Below are positions 53,818 through 62,172 of a stretch of DNA of 64,000 nt, piece by piece. This DNA comes from a bacterium (GTDB taxonomy: Bacteria; UBP14; UBA6098; 4484-93). Location of the stretch: assembly GCA_021158465.1 (NCBI GenBank), contig JAGGUN010000005.1:4685-68684 (forward strand), in the 5' to 3' direction. Made by a program: the position numbers and the translations under genes. Under the pieces are notes generated by a model. It ran no database searches and had not been told where the DNA came from. It saw only the letters and a program-made list of their open reading frames with translations. The stretch's first letter is position 1. Each line of letters starts with the position of its first letter.

Positions 53818-56316
53818 CTACTCTTTCTGCCATTTTTCCAACAGGTTTGAATACTCAGCGACGAGGCTTTCTGCTCTCTGTAGAGTGGTCGCCTCGGAGA
53901 ACAGGTAAAAGAACGGTTTTTCTGAGTCGGGTATGACAAGAATCCATCCGTCGGGGAAAAGGATTCTAACACCGTCGAGCACTTCTCGGCTCTGTCCTGC
54001 GGTCTGCTCGATGAGGCGGCGCATCACATACCCCTTCTTCTCCCACGAGGAAAAAACCTTCCCTTCCGCTCGAAAGTATGTTCTTATCTGTGAGCGTATC
54101 TCACTCAAGGTGACTCCAGTTTTTGCCAGGAGTTCGAGTATCTTCATAATCGCATACATACCGTCACAGGCGAAGGAAAAATCGGTAAAGATAAATCCGC
54201 CTCTGGTTCCGCCGACGAACTCCACCCCTGGGACCGAAACCGCCTCCATCATCGAGAGATGGTCGTTCTTCGTGTGGATAAGTTCAACTCCAAAGTCCCT
54301 GGCAAGTCTATCGAGCCCCATCGATGCTGATATGGGAGCAGCCATCTTCTTAGGAGGAGCAACATCCATAACCAGCTTTGCCACGGTGAGCAGCTCCTCA
54401 TCCGGGGTAAGCACTCTACCCGTGTCGTCGACAATGGATATACTTTCACCGGATGGGTCTATCATAAATCCGGCAGAAGCTCCAAGCGAAACGACGATCG
54501 TTGACAGCTGAGAGAGTGTTTTCAAGAGCTCATCCCTTGTTCGGGCGACCCTGGTGGTATCGACATAGGCGTTGAGGGAGACAACATCCACATTTGTTGC
54601 CCCGATGATTGACGGGAATATATTTGCGGCACCACCAAAGCTATAATCTATTACCACCCGGAGGTCAGCGGAGACAAAAGCCTCCATATCGATATGCTCA
54701 AGAAGGGAATCTCTATAGTTCTCCTGGGTTCTCGTCGGGTAGAATACCTTCCCTATTTCGTTGAATGAAGCCCTTGGAAACTCTTCACCGGCGAAGAGCC
54801 TCTCAATTGCGCGGCAGGTAGCAACGCTCATATCCCTGCCCGCCCCATCGAAGAAGATGATGTCCTGCAATCTAACATTTCTTGGGGATTTTCTTGTGTA
54901 TATGCCCGCCACAGCTCTACCTGAACTGCTTAGGTGGAAGCGTGTGACAGGTATAGGCAAAAGTCCTATATCTTCTACATCTACTCCTGCGGACAGGAAT
55001 CCCGACACAAGTGCTCTTTGAACCATTCTTGATGCTGGGTCGGCATCCCTTGAGACGACAACCGTCTTTCTCTTACCAAGCTTCGCACCGACGGCTGCGC
55101 CGAGCTTCGCTGCAAACTCAGGCGATATCTCAAGATTCGCAAGCCCTGTAATCCTTGCATTGACAAATAGCTCACCTGATAATCGCTCACCCCACACAAG
55201 CGAGGTAGAGACGGTCGTTCCCTCCTCTATTATCTTCTGTGGCCATATCTTCACACCTGGCAATATGCTAACCCTATCCCCTATGTGGCACCCATCACTC
55301 ACGACCGCATTCTCGTGTATAACCACGCCTGACCCTATACAAACAGAGTCGGCAATAATCGCCCCGGAGATGCTACAGTTCTCCCCAACCGTAGAGTTTT
55401 TCCAGATAACCGCTCGGGAAACGCTGCTGCCCGCACCAAGCACCGTGCCATCGCCTATCACGCATTCAGATAGGCTTGCGCCTCGACCAATCTTGACATC
55501 CTTTCCAAGAACAACTGTCCCTGCGAACCTCACCTCATCAGGAATAGGAGAATCAGAGAAGATGAGGGCGTCTTTCTGTTTATGAGCAGCGCCAGGAACC
55601 TCAATATCAACAAGGTCCCGGAGAGCATCAAGGTTAGCCATCCTGTAATGGATGAGATTCCCCACATCCCTCCAGTATCCCTTTGCTATGTATCCAAAAA
55701 GAGGAAGCTTTTCCTTGAGGAGGAGCGGATAAAGATCTTTGGAGAAGTCGAATTCCCTTCCTTCGGGGATATAGTCGAATATCTCGGGTTCAAGTATGTA
55801 TATCCCAGTATTTATTGTATCGGAGAACACCTCCCCCCATCGTGGCTTTTCCAGGAAGCGAACAATCCTACCATCCTCATCAACTATCACTATCCCGAAA
55901 GCAAGCGGATTCTGGACCCTCGTAAGAACAATCGTCGCAATGGCACACTTCTCCTCGTGGAACCTGATTACATCCTTAAGGTCAAAGTCGGTCAGCACAT
56001 CCCCTGATATCACAAGCATTCTATCTGTTATCATATCCTTCGCATTCCGGACGCTTCCAGCGGTTCCGAGGTCGCTCTTCGCCATACAGTAGTCCATCTT
56101 GAAATCGAACTGGCTGCCATCACCGAAATAGTCTCTTATATAATCAGGTTGATAATAAAGGAGAGAAACCGCATTGCCGATACCTGCCTTCTTCAGCAGG
56201 TTTATGACATGATGCATAATCGGTCGATTAACTATCGGCACCATAGGCTTTGGAAGTCGGCTGGTCAGTGGGCGAAGCCGCCTACCAAAACCACCTGCCA
56301 TTATAACAGCCCTCAT
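53818..56316 (-). CDS. Sugar-nucleotidyltransferase / phosphomannomutase-like fusion
   Basis: 832 residues. Residues 1-230 are a nucleotidyltransferase (MAGGFGRRLRPLTSRLPKPM, VISGDVLTD, YWRDVGN). About 255-375 is a left-handed beta-helix of hexapeptide repeats. About 385-832 is a phosphohexomutase-like region. The nucleotidyltransferase probably makes GDP-mannose or a related NDP-sugar. In the mutase part the phosphoserine loop (usually SASHNP) reads GIYTRKSPRN (471-480), and the metal loop (usually DGDADR) reads DPSGES near 620, so mutase activity is probably lost. AAAGGAGGAGG precedes the ATG. It heads an operon with acpS and ackA. Confidence 0.88.
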   Translation of the reverse strand: MRAVIMAGGFGRRLRPLTSRLPKPMVPIVNRPIMHHVINLLKKAGIGNAVSLLYYQPDYIRDYFGDGSQFDFKMDYCMAKSDLGTAGSVRNAKDMITDRMLVISGDVLTDFDLKDVIRFHEEKCAIATIVLTRVQNPLAFGIVIVDEDGRIVRFLEKPRWGEVFSDTINTGIYILEPEIFDYIPEGREFDFSKDLYPLLLKEKLPLFGYIAKGYWRDVGNLIHYRMANLDALRDLVDIEVPGAAHKQKDALIFSDSPIPDEVRFAGTVVLGKDVKIGRGASLSECVIGDGTVLGAGSSVSRAVIWKNSTVGENCSISGAIIADSVCIGSGVVIHENAVVSDGCHIGDRVSILPGVKIWPQKIIEEGTTVSTSLVWGERLSGELFVNARITGLANLEISPEFAAKLGAAVGAKLGKRKTVVVSRDADPASRMVQRALVSGFLSAGVDVEDIGLLPIPVTRFHLSSSGRAVAGIYTRKSPRNVRLQDIIFFDGAGRDMSVATCRAIERLFAGEEFPRASFNEIGKVFYPTRTQENYRDSLLEHIDMEAFVSADLRVVIDYSFGGAANIFPSIIGATNVDVVSLNAYVDTTRVARTRDELLKTLSQLSTIVVSLGASAGFMIDPSGESISIVDDTGRVLTPDEELLTVAKLVMDVAPPKKMAAPISASMGLDRLARDFGVELIHTKNDHLSMMEAVSVPGVEFVGGTRGGFIFTDFSFACDGMYAIMKILELLAKTGVTLSEIRSQIRTYFRAEGKVFSSWEKKGYVMRRLIEQTAGQSREVLDGVRILFPDGWILVIPDSEKPFFYLFSEATTLQRAESLVAEYSNLLEKWQKE

Positions 56317-56444
56317 TCACCTCCTCCTTTGAGGCTCACTTAAATATAATTTCTACTGCTCTCAGCGCAACTACAAATAAAATAAAAATATCCCCGCGCT
56401 TCACAAAACATAGGAGCTGTAGATTCTCGGAAATCTCCGCCCTT

Positions 56445-56530
56445 TGCCGGGAGCCGGAATCGAACCGGCACGCTCATAACTGAGCGAGGGATTTTAAGTC
56501 CCTTGCGTCTACCTGTTTCGCCATCCCGGC
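56445..56530 (-). tRNA. tRNA-Leu (TAA)
   Basis: 86 bases. Acceptor GCCGGGA pairs with TCCCGGC, discriminator A. Anticodon loop CTTAAAA gives anticodon TAA (reads UUA/UUG). A long variable arm (CTCGCTCAGTTATGAGCG) and T-arm GGTTCGATTCC are present, typical of class II tRNA-Leu. The 3' CCA is not encoded. Confidence 0.95.
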
Positions 56531-56577
56531 GGTCCTCCCAGTCACCAGAGAAATCTCCAGATCCTTAAACTTGATAA

Positions 56578-56605
56578 AATATAGCTACTTATTCTCGTTC
56601 GTCAA
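56578..56605 (-). promoter_or_regulatory. Promoter of tRNA-Leu
   Basis: Minus strand TTGACG (56605-56600), 16-base spacer, TATATT (56583-56578), about 50 bases before the tRNA. Confidence 0.5.
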
Positions 56606-56662
56606 GTTCGGTTTTACTGGATGAGCAGACTCCCCAGAGACCATCCGATAGACAGAAAAAAC

Positions 56663-56735
56663 TGCCACCCCGCAGAATCGAACTGCGGACACAAGGCTTT
56701 TCAGGCCTCTGCTCTACCAACTGAGCTAGGGTGGC
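56663..56735 (-). tRNA. tRNA-Phe (GAA)
   Basis: 73 bases. Acceptor GCCACCC/GGGTGGC with discriminator A, D-arm GCTCAGTTGGTAGAGC, anticodon loop CTGAAAA (GAA), T-arm GTTCGATTC. CCA is not encoded. The minus strand continues with GTTTTTTC, a likely termination run. Confidence 0.96.
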
Positions 56736-56747
56736 AATCCAACTATA

Positions 56748-56775
56748 AAAATACCTCAACAGCAGATTTTGTCAA
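56748..56775 (-). promoter_or_regulatory. Promoter of tRNA-Phe
   Basis: Minus strand TTGACA (56775-56770), 16-base spacer, TATTTT (56753-56748). Predicted start a few bases before the tRNA. Confidence 0.5.
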
Positions 56776-56789
56776 GGAATTTTCTGCTC

Positions 56790-57584
56790 TCACCCGCTAC
56801 GGATAAACCGGTAAGCCAAAACACCGACAAGAACAAGGAGTACCACACCAAGAACCCTCTTCAGTATCTCCTTTTTCAGCTTGAGGGATACATAAGGTCC
56901 TGCAATTCCACCGAGGATACCAGCTATCACAAACGGCAGAGCATAGTCTATCCTGACATCACCTGCGACTGCGTGCCCGACAAACGATGCAAACGATGTC
57001 CCGGCGGTCATGAGTGTCGATGTCCCGATTGCCACAGCAACCGGCACACCAAACAGTGCAACAAATGTCGGAACATAGATAATACCTCCACCGATACCCA
57101 GAAGGGCAGAGAATACCCCTGCCAACATCTTCATAGGCAGAAGAACGGGTAATCCGATGAAGTATCTTTCCCCCTCCTTCTCCCTTTGCCAGATAAATCT
57201 ACCCCTTCTTTTCTCGCTCCGGTTTCCTGCAACGGGTATATCGAATATCATAGAGAAAGCAGATAACAAGAGGACGGCAATAAGCAGTAACTTCAGTGGA
57301 AGAAGTGGTATCCGATTGGCAAACATTCCGGCAACAAGCGCCGATGCAAACGATATCGAGCCTGCAACGGCAGCAAGTGGAATATCTGTTTTCTTCTCCT
57401 TTATGTACCTTGTGGACGCCACAGTCGCCATAAACAGTATTATGAAAACACTTGTCGATGTCGCTGTGTGAAACGGCAGCCCCAGAAGGAGCAAGATTGG
57501 CACATAGAACGCTCCTCCTCCTATCCCAACCATAGACGAGATGGTGGCAGATACGAAGATACCGATAGCGGCTAAAAGTATCAA
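56790..57584 (-). CDS. TSUP (TauE/SafE) family membrane transporter
   Basis: 264 residues with about seven or eight TM helices. Two repeated halves each start with a glycine-rich motif: SSMVGIGGGAFYVPILLLLG and SALLGIGGGIIYVPTFVALF. This is the signature of the TauE/SafE/YfcA permeases, which move sulfite, sulfoacetate or related sulfur/organic anions. A soluble loop of about 25 charged residues separates the halves (SEKRRGRFIWQREKEGERYF). TTG start directly follows the stop of the upstream 1207-aa gene, with GGGGA upstream. Substrate unknown. Confidence 0.88.
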   Translation of the reverse strand: MILLAAIGIFVSATISSMVGIGGGAFYVPILLLLGLPFHTATSTSVFIILFMATVASTRYIKEKKTDIPLAAVAGSISFASALVAGMFANRIPLLPLKLLLIAVLLLSAFSMIFDIPVAGNRSEKRRGRFIWQREKEGERYFIGLPVLLPMKMLAGVFSALLGIGGGIIYVPTFVALFGVPVAVAIGTSTLMTAGTSFASFVGHAVAGDVRIDYALPFVIAGILGGIAGPYVSLKLKKEILKRVLGVVLLVLVGVLAYRFIRSG

Positions 57585-60500
57585 TCAGTCCCCTGTTGAG
57601 ATGGTTGCTGGTTCAGATAGGTATATCCAGTACCCGTTGCCGGGGAGCAGGGTATCTGCCATCTCGTATCTTCTCTCCGGTGCGATGAAACGGTATAACG
57701 GCGAGTGCTCTGCCCCCTCGGATATGCAGAGGGAATCTGCAGGATACGGTGAGGATAGGGCTCCGAGTATGTTCCATCCACGGGAAAGATGCCTGTGGTA
57801 TCCCTCAAGCCTCATCCCTGAGAGCGTTACTGTTGTGGCAGACGATGACAGAAACCAGAACCCTTCTCCCGGCTGCGGAGAGAGCACCGGTTCATATCTG
57901 CCCTCATCAGGCAGGAAGCGATAGGGATTCCCTATCATTGTCGGGAATATCTCTGCAAGCTCTGCCATTGGGACAACGGGCAGGGAGACGAGGTTCCAGC
58001 CTTCGTAGAGCGTTATTGTGGCAAACCCAAGCGGTGGTCTGTCAAATCGGATATAGAGCGTCTCGTTGGCTGAGAAACTATATTCGGTCGTTACTGTCAT
58101 ATCCAGAGAATCGTTCAGTGTCAGGCGCCCTGCGGGAAGATACTCAACCTCCCAGAGAACCGTCCCTCCTCCACCACAGGTTATAAGTTCCCAGACGGAT
58201 GGGATGCTGTGCGAATTCCTGATATCGCGTGAGAGCCCGGTTATGTGTGGGTGTGCCGGGTCGTGGATACTGAAACATCCTCCAAGTTCCCCGGGGACAG
58301 GAGGCAGTGAGAGCATGTCTATCCCTGGGTCATAGTTTTCAGTAGCTTCATCCGACATACCGAATGAGACACGGGATGTTATATCTCCACCTGTATCCAT
58401 AAATGATAGTTCATATAGCCAGAGAGCGCTTCTCCAATTGATAAGTAGCCGCCCGTTCTCCGTCGGAACAAAGTCGGAATTGACGACAACCTCATCGAGG
58501 ATAACCTCTGTTTCCTCACCCTCTGGAGCATCATCGGGAACAACAAAGACAAGATAGGCAAGCACACCATCTGTCTCCACACTGGCTGCGCCGGACAGCT
58601 CCACGACCATATAGTCCAGAAGAGTAGTTATACCATCGATTGTCCAGGAGTCAAGGAATGTTCCAGCCGTTTCGACGCCAAGCGGCGTTAGGAAATCCGG
58701 GTTCACATTGACTGCTATATGGACAAAGTATGCGTCCATTCCACCAGCGTTTCGGGTGTAGACGGGGATATAGATGGTATCCCCGGGGGTTGCGGTCGTG
58801 TCCGGCAGATAGCAGGATAGATTGAGCAAGCGGAATTGCCAGGAATACGGCTCCATCCTGTTGACATCACAGACGGTTACCCTGTCCTCTGCCCCGCAGA
58901 ATTCGCAGATTACCTCATCTCCAGGGGAGAAGTGCAACCCACAGTCCTCGGTCGGGATGATGATCGTGTCCCCTGAAACCTCGACGCAGGCAGCAGACAC
59001 CGCGAGTGTGTCGGAGTTTATAACGACATAAGCAGAATCGAGATTCACACCTGAAACATCATCTGCGATAATAATTCGAATAATCGGCGTCCGCTCGGAT
59101 ATTGTCGAACCATCGGCTGGCTCGACGGACACCACATAAGGTGGCTCTGTATCCACTATGTATGAGAAGCTCGAATGCACGAGGGCGTTCGGCAGGCACA
59201 GGTCTGGGGTGTCTAAGAGCGAATCTATCTCCACGGTGACAACCGTTCCCGACGCAAATGTGAGATACGAGATTGTAGCGGATGATTCCGTTACTGTCAT
59301 CTCAGGGTCAAGCGGGAAGAACTCCTCCCTGTTGACAAACATATGCACGGATGCTGTATCGACACTGGAGACCGCATCGGCGAACCAGACCGTTATCGCA
59401 GAATCGGGGCAGGAGACAACCGCACCATCAGGCGGGAATGTTCCTGTTATAACCGGAGGCGAGAAGTCCGTGAAGAACCGCCATAATATAGGCGTAGCAA
59501 GGGAATTCCCCAGCGAATCCTCCACGGACAGAAGCGTTAAGGTAATCGTGTCATTATCCTCGAACGGCACAGCTGGAGAGAATGTCAGGTTCGGATACTC
59601 GAACGACAGTTCGCTGTCCGCCGGTGTGAAGAGCTCACCATCGACAGAGAAGACAATAGTTGATGGGTCCACACCGCTCGTATCGACAATCCGCATCATA
59701 GCGCCCTGCTCACGGCAGGCAGAGATTGCTCCATCCGGCGGAAGAATAGGAACAGCAAGTGGTCCGGAGGCATCCTCATAAATCATATCGGTATGGTACG
59801 CAACGAACGGTATCAGGTCATTCGAGACATCGATTGTGCAGTATCCTGAGCGGTGCAGGTTCTCCACACGCACGCCATCGTCTCCGAACAGCCAGACACC
59901 GTCGGGGGTCCTGTGATTATAGAATATATGCCTGACAGTAGCCCCCGCGTCGAACCCCTTCATCCAGGAAAGATGCACACCACCCTCCGGATCAACTGCG
60001 ATGAGTTTGCCCATCGTTGAGTTCTGCTGATAGTCATACCAAGTCCAGCCGATGATCTCACCTGGAGATTCGGTATTCGGTGTCGTATCAGGCGGCTCAA
60101 GAAGTGCGGAGGCAGGAACCTGCAAATATCTGACAGGATTATTCGTCCAGCTTCCCTCTCCCTGCGGGATACCGCCTGCATCCTTGTCCTCGATGTAGAT
60201 TATGTGAAGCGTATCGTTGACGAGCTTTGCCAGAGATGACCAGTGTTCACTCCGGCAGTCACCGGGGAGAGCAAACGGAGTTGATGTCCTCGTCAGATTG
60301 TGAGGTTCGCCCCAGCTTGCTCCATTGTCCGTCGAAACGGAGGCGTATATATCTCCGTTGGAGTATCCACTTGACGCCACATCGGTTGATGAGAACTGTG
60401 TCCAGGTGCAGTAAAGGTACCCTGTCTCAGGGTCCTCGCCCATACTCATCTTGGAGACCGTTCGGTTCCAGACACCGGGGTATGAGTCGAACCAGCCGTT

Positions 60501-61208
60501 TGCAACAAGTGAGAAGCCTGTCTCCTCCGACCAGTGATAGATGTTTGCGCCCGAGCCGGATGTCACACCTGTTGCCTCATCGAAGTATATAGCATTGAAA
60601 ACGATATGTAACCTGTCCCTATGGTCGTATATAGCATCGAGGTCGCAGTATGCACGGAGGGTATCGGATGATGTATACCCTGTCAGGTTAACCCTATCCG
60701 ACAGGTCCCAGCTGGTCCCATCGGGTGATTCGACATACCAGACATCGCTATTGTAGACAGACAGCATGTCCCGTGGGCGTGTATATACAATCGCAACCTT
60801 ATCGGACACCGGGGATGTTGCGACCGTTGGAGAGACGGCAAGCGTCGTGTCAATGATGAGTATATCCGAGTAGGAGCACCCGTCCTCGGAGAAGAAATAG
60901 CCAATAAGTTGCAGTTCGCCCGGCTCAGCATGGAGCGTTGTAACGATATGAACTCGTCCGTGCCTATCGAGCATCATATGAGGCCAGATCATCTCCGGCA
61001 GGAATTCATACACCTGATGCTCACGGAAAAAGCCTGTTCCCGAACGCGCCTCTACCGACACAGCAGGATAGTACGGCTCATCCTTGGCAGAATGTATCAC
61101 AGGGAGCCGCTCCCGCCTCTTCATAACGGAGACAGGCAGTCTTGTTATTGCACCAAGTGGAAGCACAAACAGAAGCAGAAGGGAAAATGCAACTGTTAAT
61201 CTTTTCAT
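57585..61208 (-). CDS. Secreted sialidase-like propeller / Ig / cohesin-like protein
   Basis: 1207 residues. Signal peptide (LTVAFSLLLLFVLPLGA). The N-terminal half (about 60-500) resembles BNR/sialidase beta-propellers (STDNGASWGEP, ESPDGTSWDLSD), but catalytic sialidase residues are not evident. Then come three Ig-like modules (each with a DTSGVDPSTIVFSVDGE-like strand), a cohesin-like domain (about 835-955; TPGDTIYIPVYTRNAGGMDA), and a GWN module (EGWNLVSLPVVPMAEL ... GEGFWFLSSSA). No YPNPFN sorting domain: it ends in GYWIYLSEPATISTGD, so retention at the surface would need another mechanism. GGGGGGA precedes the ATG. Confidence 0.8.
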   Translation of the reverse strand: MKRLTVAFSLLLLFVLPLGAITRLPVSVMKRRERLPVIHSAKDEPYYPAVSVEARSGTGFFREHQVYEFLPEMIWPHMMLDRHGRVHIVTTLHAEPGELQLIGYFFSEDGCSYSDILIIDTTLAVSPTVATSPVSDKVAIVYTRPRDMLSVYNSDVWYVESPDGTSWDLSDRVNLTGYTSSDTLRAYCDLDAIYDHRDRLHIVFNAIYFDEATGVTSGSGANIYHWSEETGFSLVANGWFDSYPGVWNRTVSKMSMGEDPETGYLYCTWTQFSSTDVASSGYSNGDIYASVSTDNGASWGEPHNLTRTSTPFALPGDCRSEHWSSLAKLVNDTLHIIYIEDKDAGGIPQGEGSWTNNPVRYLQVPASALLEPPDTTPNTESPGEIIGWTWYDYQQNSTMGKLIAVDPEGGVHLSWMKGFDAGATVRHIFYNHRTPDGVWLFGDDGVRVENLHRSGYCTIDVSNDLIPFVAYHTDMIYEDASGPLAVPILPPDGAISACREQGAMMRIVDTSGVDPSTIVFSVDGELFTPADSELSFEYPNLTFSPAVPFEDNDTITLTLLSVEDSLGNSLATPILWRFFTDFSPPVITGTFPPDGAVVSCPDSAITVWFADAVSSVDTASVHMFVNREEFFPLDPEMTVTESSATISYLTFASGTVVTVEIDSLLDTPDLCLPNALVHSSFSYIVDTEPPYVVSVEPADGSTISERTPIIRIIIADDVSGVNLDSAYVVINSDTLAVSAACVEVSGDTIIIPTEDCGLHFSPGDEVICEFCGAEDRVTVCDVNRMEPYSWQFRLLNLSCYLPDTTATPGDTIYIPVYTRNAGGMDAYFVHIAVNVNPDFLTPLGVETAGTFLDSWTIDGITTLLDYMVVELSGAASVETDGVLAYLVFVVPDDAPEGEETEVILDEVVVNSDFVPTENGRLLINWRSALWLYELSFMDTGGDITSRVSFGMSDEATENYDPGIDMLSLPPVPGELGGCFSIHDPAHPHITGLSRDIRNSHSIPSVWELITCGGGGTVLWEVEYLPAGRLTLNDSLDMTVTTEYSFSANETLYIRFDRPPLGFATITLYEGWNLVSLPVVPMAELAEIFPTMIGNPYRFLPDEGRYEPVLSPQPGEGFWFLSSSATTVTLSGMRLEGYHRHLSRGWNILGALSSPYPADSLCISEGAEHSPLYRFIAPERRYEMADTLLPGNGYWIYLSEPATISTGD

Positions 61209-61210
61209 AA

Positions 61211-61771
61211 TTATCCCCCCAGCAATTTCTTTTCCCTCAGTATATTTTTCACCTGTTCAGTCCTCTGCTTGAGGCTTCCATGCGGCTCGAAGTATTCGAC
61301 AAACAGCAGCTTAAGGAGAGATAATATCATTCCATCGATCTGCCACTGATAGTTTGGGTCAGGGGTTCTGACACCGTCGTCGACAAGCGGGAACTCACCC
61401 GGTCGGAGGAATAGAAGCAGGTCATACGGATGCCTGCGGTAGTGATACATTACCTTCTGCTGATATGCTAACAGCTTGGCCTCGGTGAATGTGCAGTGCC
61501 TCAAAAAGAGTGTCAGGTTGTCGAAGACCGACCTATCGGAGACGAAGCCGTCCGGGTGTTCCAGCTCGGATTTTATCTGCATTTCGAGCACCCTATCCTG
61601 AAAGCGTAGAAGAAGATTTGGGTCCTTCCGAATCTCCTTTAGCTCCATCCCGAACTCAGCCATAACGAGCCTTGCCTGCTCCCTTATCAGAGGTAGAGAG
61701 AACTCCTCCGACAGTGCTCTCGCAAGCGTCGTCTTGCCCGTTCCACTGGCACCTATGATAGCTATCTTCAC
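61211..61771 (-). CDS. NadR/Ttd14-like P-loop ATPase
   Basis: 186 residues. Walker A GASGTGKTT, Asp/Arg-rich DRSVFDNLTLF and a lid-like HYRRHPYD segment place it with the AAA_28/NadR kinase-like ATPases, related to nicotinamide riboside kinase domains. Substrate not determined. GTG start at 61771 without a good Shine-Dalgarno. It ends two bases before the 1207-aa gene and probably heads that operon. Confidence 0.7.
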   Translation of the reverse strand: MKIAIIGASGTGKTTLARALSEEFSLPLIREQARLVMAEFGMELKEIRKDPNLLLRFQDRVLEMQIKSELEHPDGFVSDRSVFDNLTLFLRHCTFTEAKLLAYQQKVMYHYRRHPYDLLLFLRPGEFPLVDDGVRTPDPNYQWQIDGMILSLLKLLFVEYFEPHGSLKQRTEQVKNILREKKLLGG

Positions 61772-61901
61772 AAAAGAAATATAAGAGGTGGAAGCGGTTT
61801 TTCAAGCGATAATTTCCAGATTATAAATCAAGCGAGAATGTTTAGATGGAATATGCAAGCAGATTGGTCGATAATAATTTCAAAAAAGAGTCATTTTTCC
61901 C
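61772..61901. other. AT-rich spacer, no gene seen
   Basis: 130 bases between the NadR-like gene and the promoter at 61902. It holds a TATAAT on the minus strand that could serve the NadR-like gene, but no matching -35 is clear. No open frame of interest. Confidence 0.4.
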
Positions 61902-61931
61902 TTGACATAAATCTACGCTCAATATTTTTAT
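61902..61931 (+). promoter_or_regulatory. Promoter candidate for leader RNA
   Basis: TTGACA (61902-61907) followed at 15-21 bases by the AT-rich TATTTTTATAAA. The exact -10 is unclear. Confidence 0.5.
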
Positions 61932-61934
61932 AAA

Positions 61935-62132
61935 AGGAGTAGAATGATTACTCAAGCGCAAATGCTCCGCCTTTGCCCTTTCTCTCCGCCGCATGTTCCA
62001 GCGCATTATAGCGGTTATCGAATGCCTCGGATTTGTGTAAGTCGTAGTATATCAAGAACTTATAGCAATCACTTAAAGTTTAGCCGTCTTTTCGCTGGCT
62101 CGTCAAAGCGGGATTGTGAAGGCGGTTTTTTT
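61935..62132 (+). ncRNA. Candidate structured leader RNA or sRNA
   Basis: About 200 bases between a promoter and an intrinsic terminator. Complementary arms CGCAAAT and ATTTGTG, with CCG/CGG continuing after a small bulge, would fold the 5' half around an inner CCGC/GCGG stem. It ends in the T-run at 62126-62132. No known RNA family recognised. A 70-codon open frame (61944-62156) with an AAGGAG upstream covers it, but its composition is not protein-like and it runs through the terminator. Confidence 0.4.
62084..62132 (+). terminator. Intrinsic terminator or attenuator before the 62173 gene
   Basis: CCGTCTT (62084-62090) pairs with AAGGCGG (62119-62125, one G-U), with an inner CGCT/AGCG stem, followed by seven T (62126-62132) and GTTTT. 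It lies 28 bases before the AAGGAGG of the downstream gene. Confidence 0.65.
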
Positions 62133-62172
62133 GTTTTGCAAACCTCAAACCATTAAATTAAGGAGGTCTATT

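Noticed and set aside
56445-56735. Possible tRNA-linked integration site
   Set aside because: Both tRNAs are complete, with own promoters and no repeated 3' ends or integrase beside them.
61944-62156. 70-codon frame with AAGGAG upstream
   Set aside because: Begins almost at the predicted transcription start and continues through the terminator; composition is not protein-like. Kept only as an RNA candidate.
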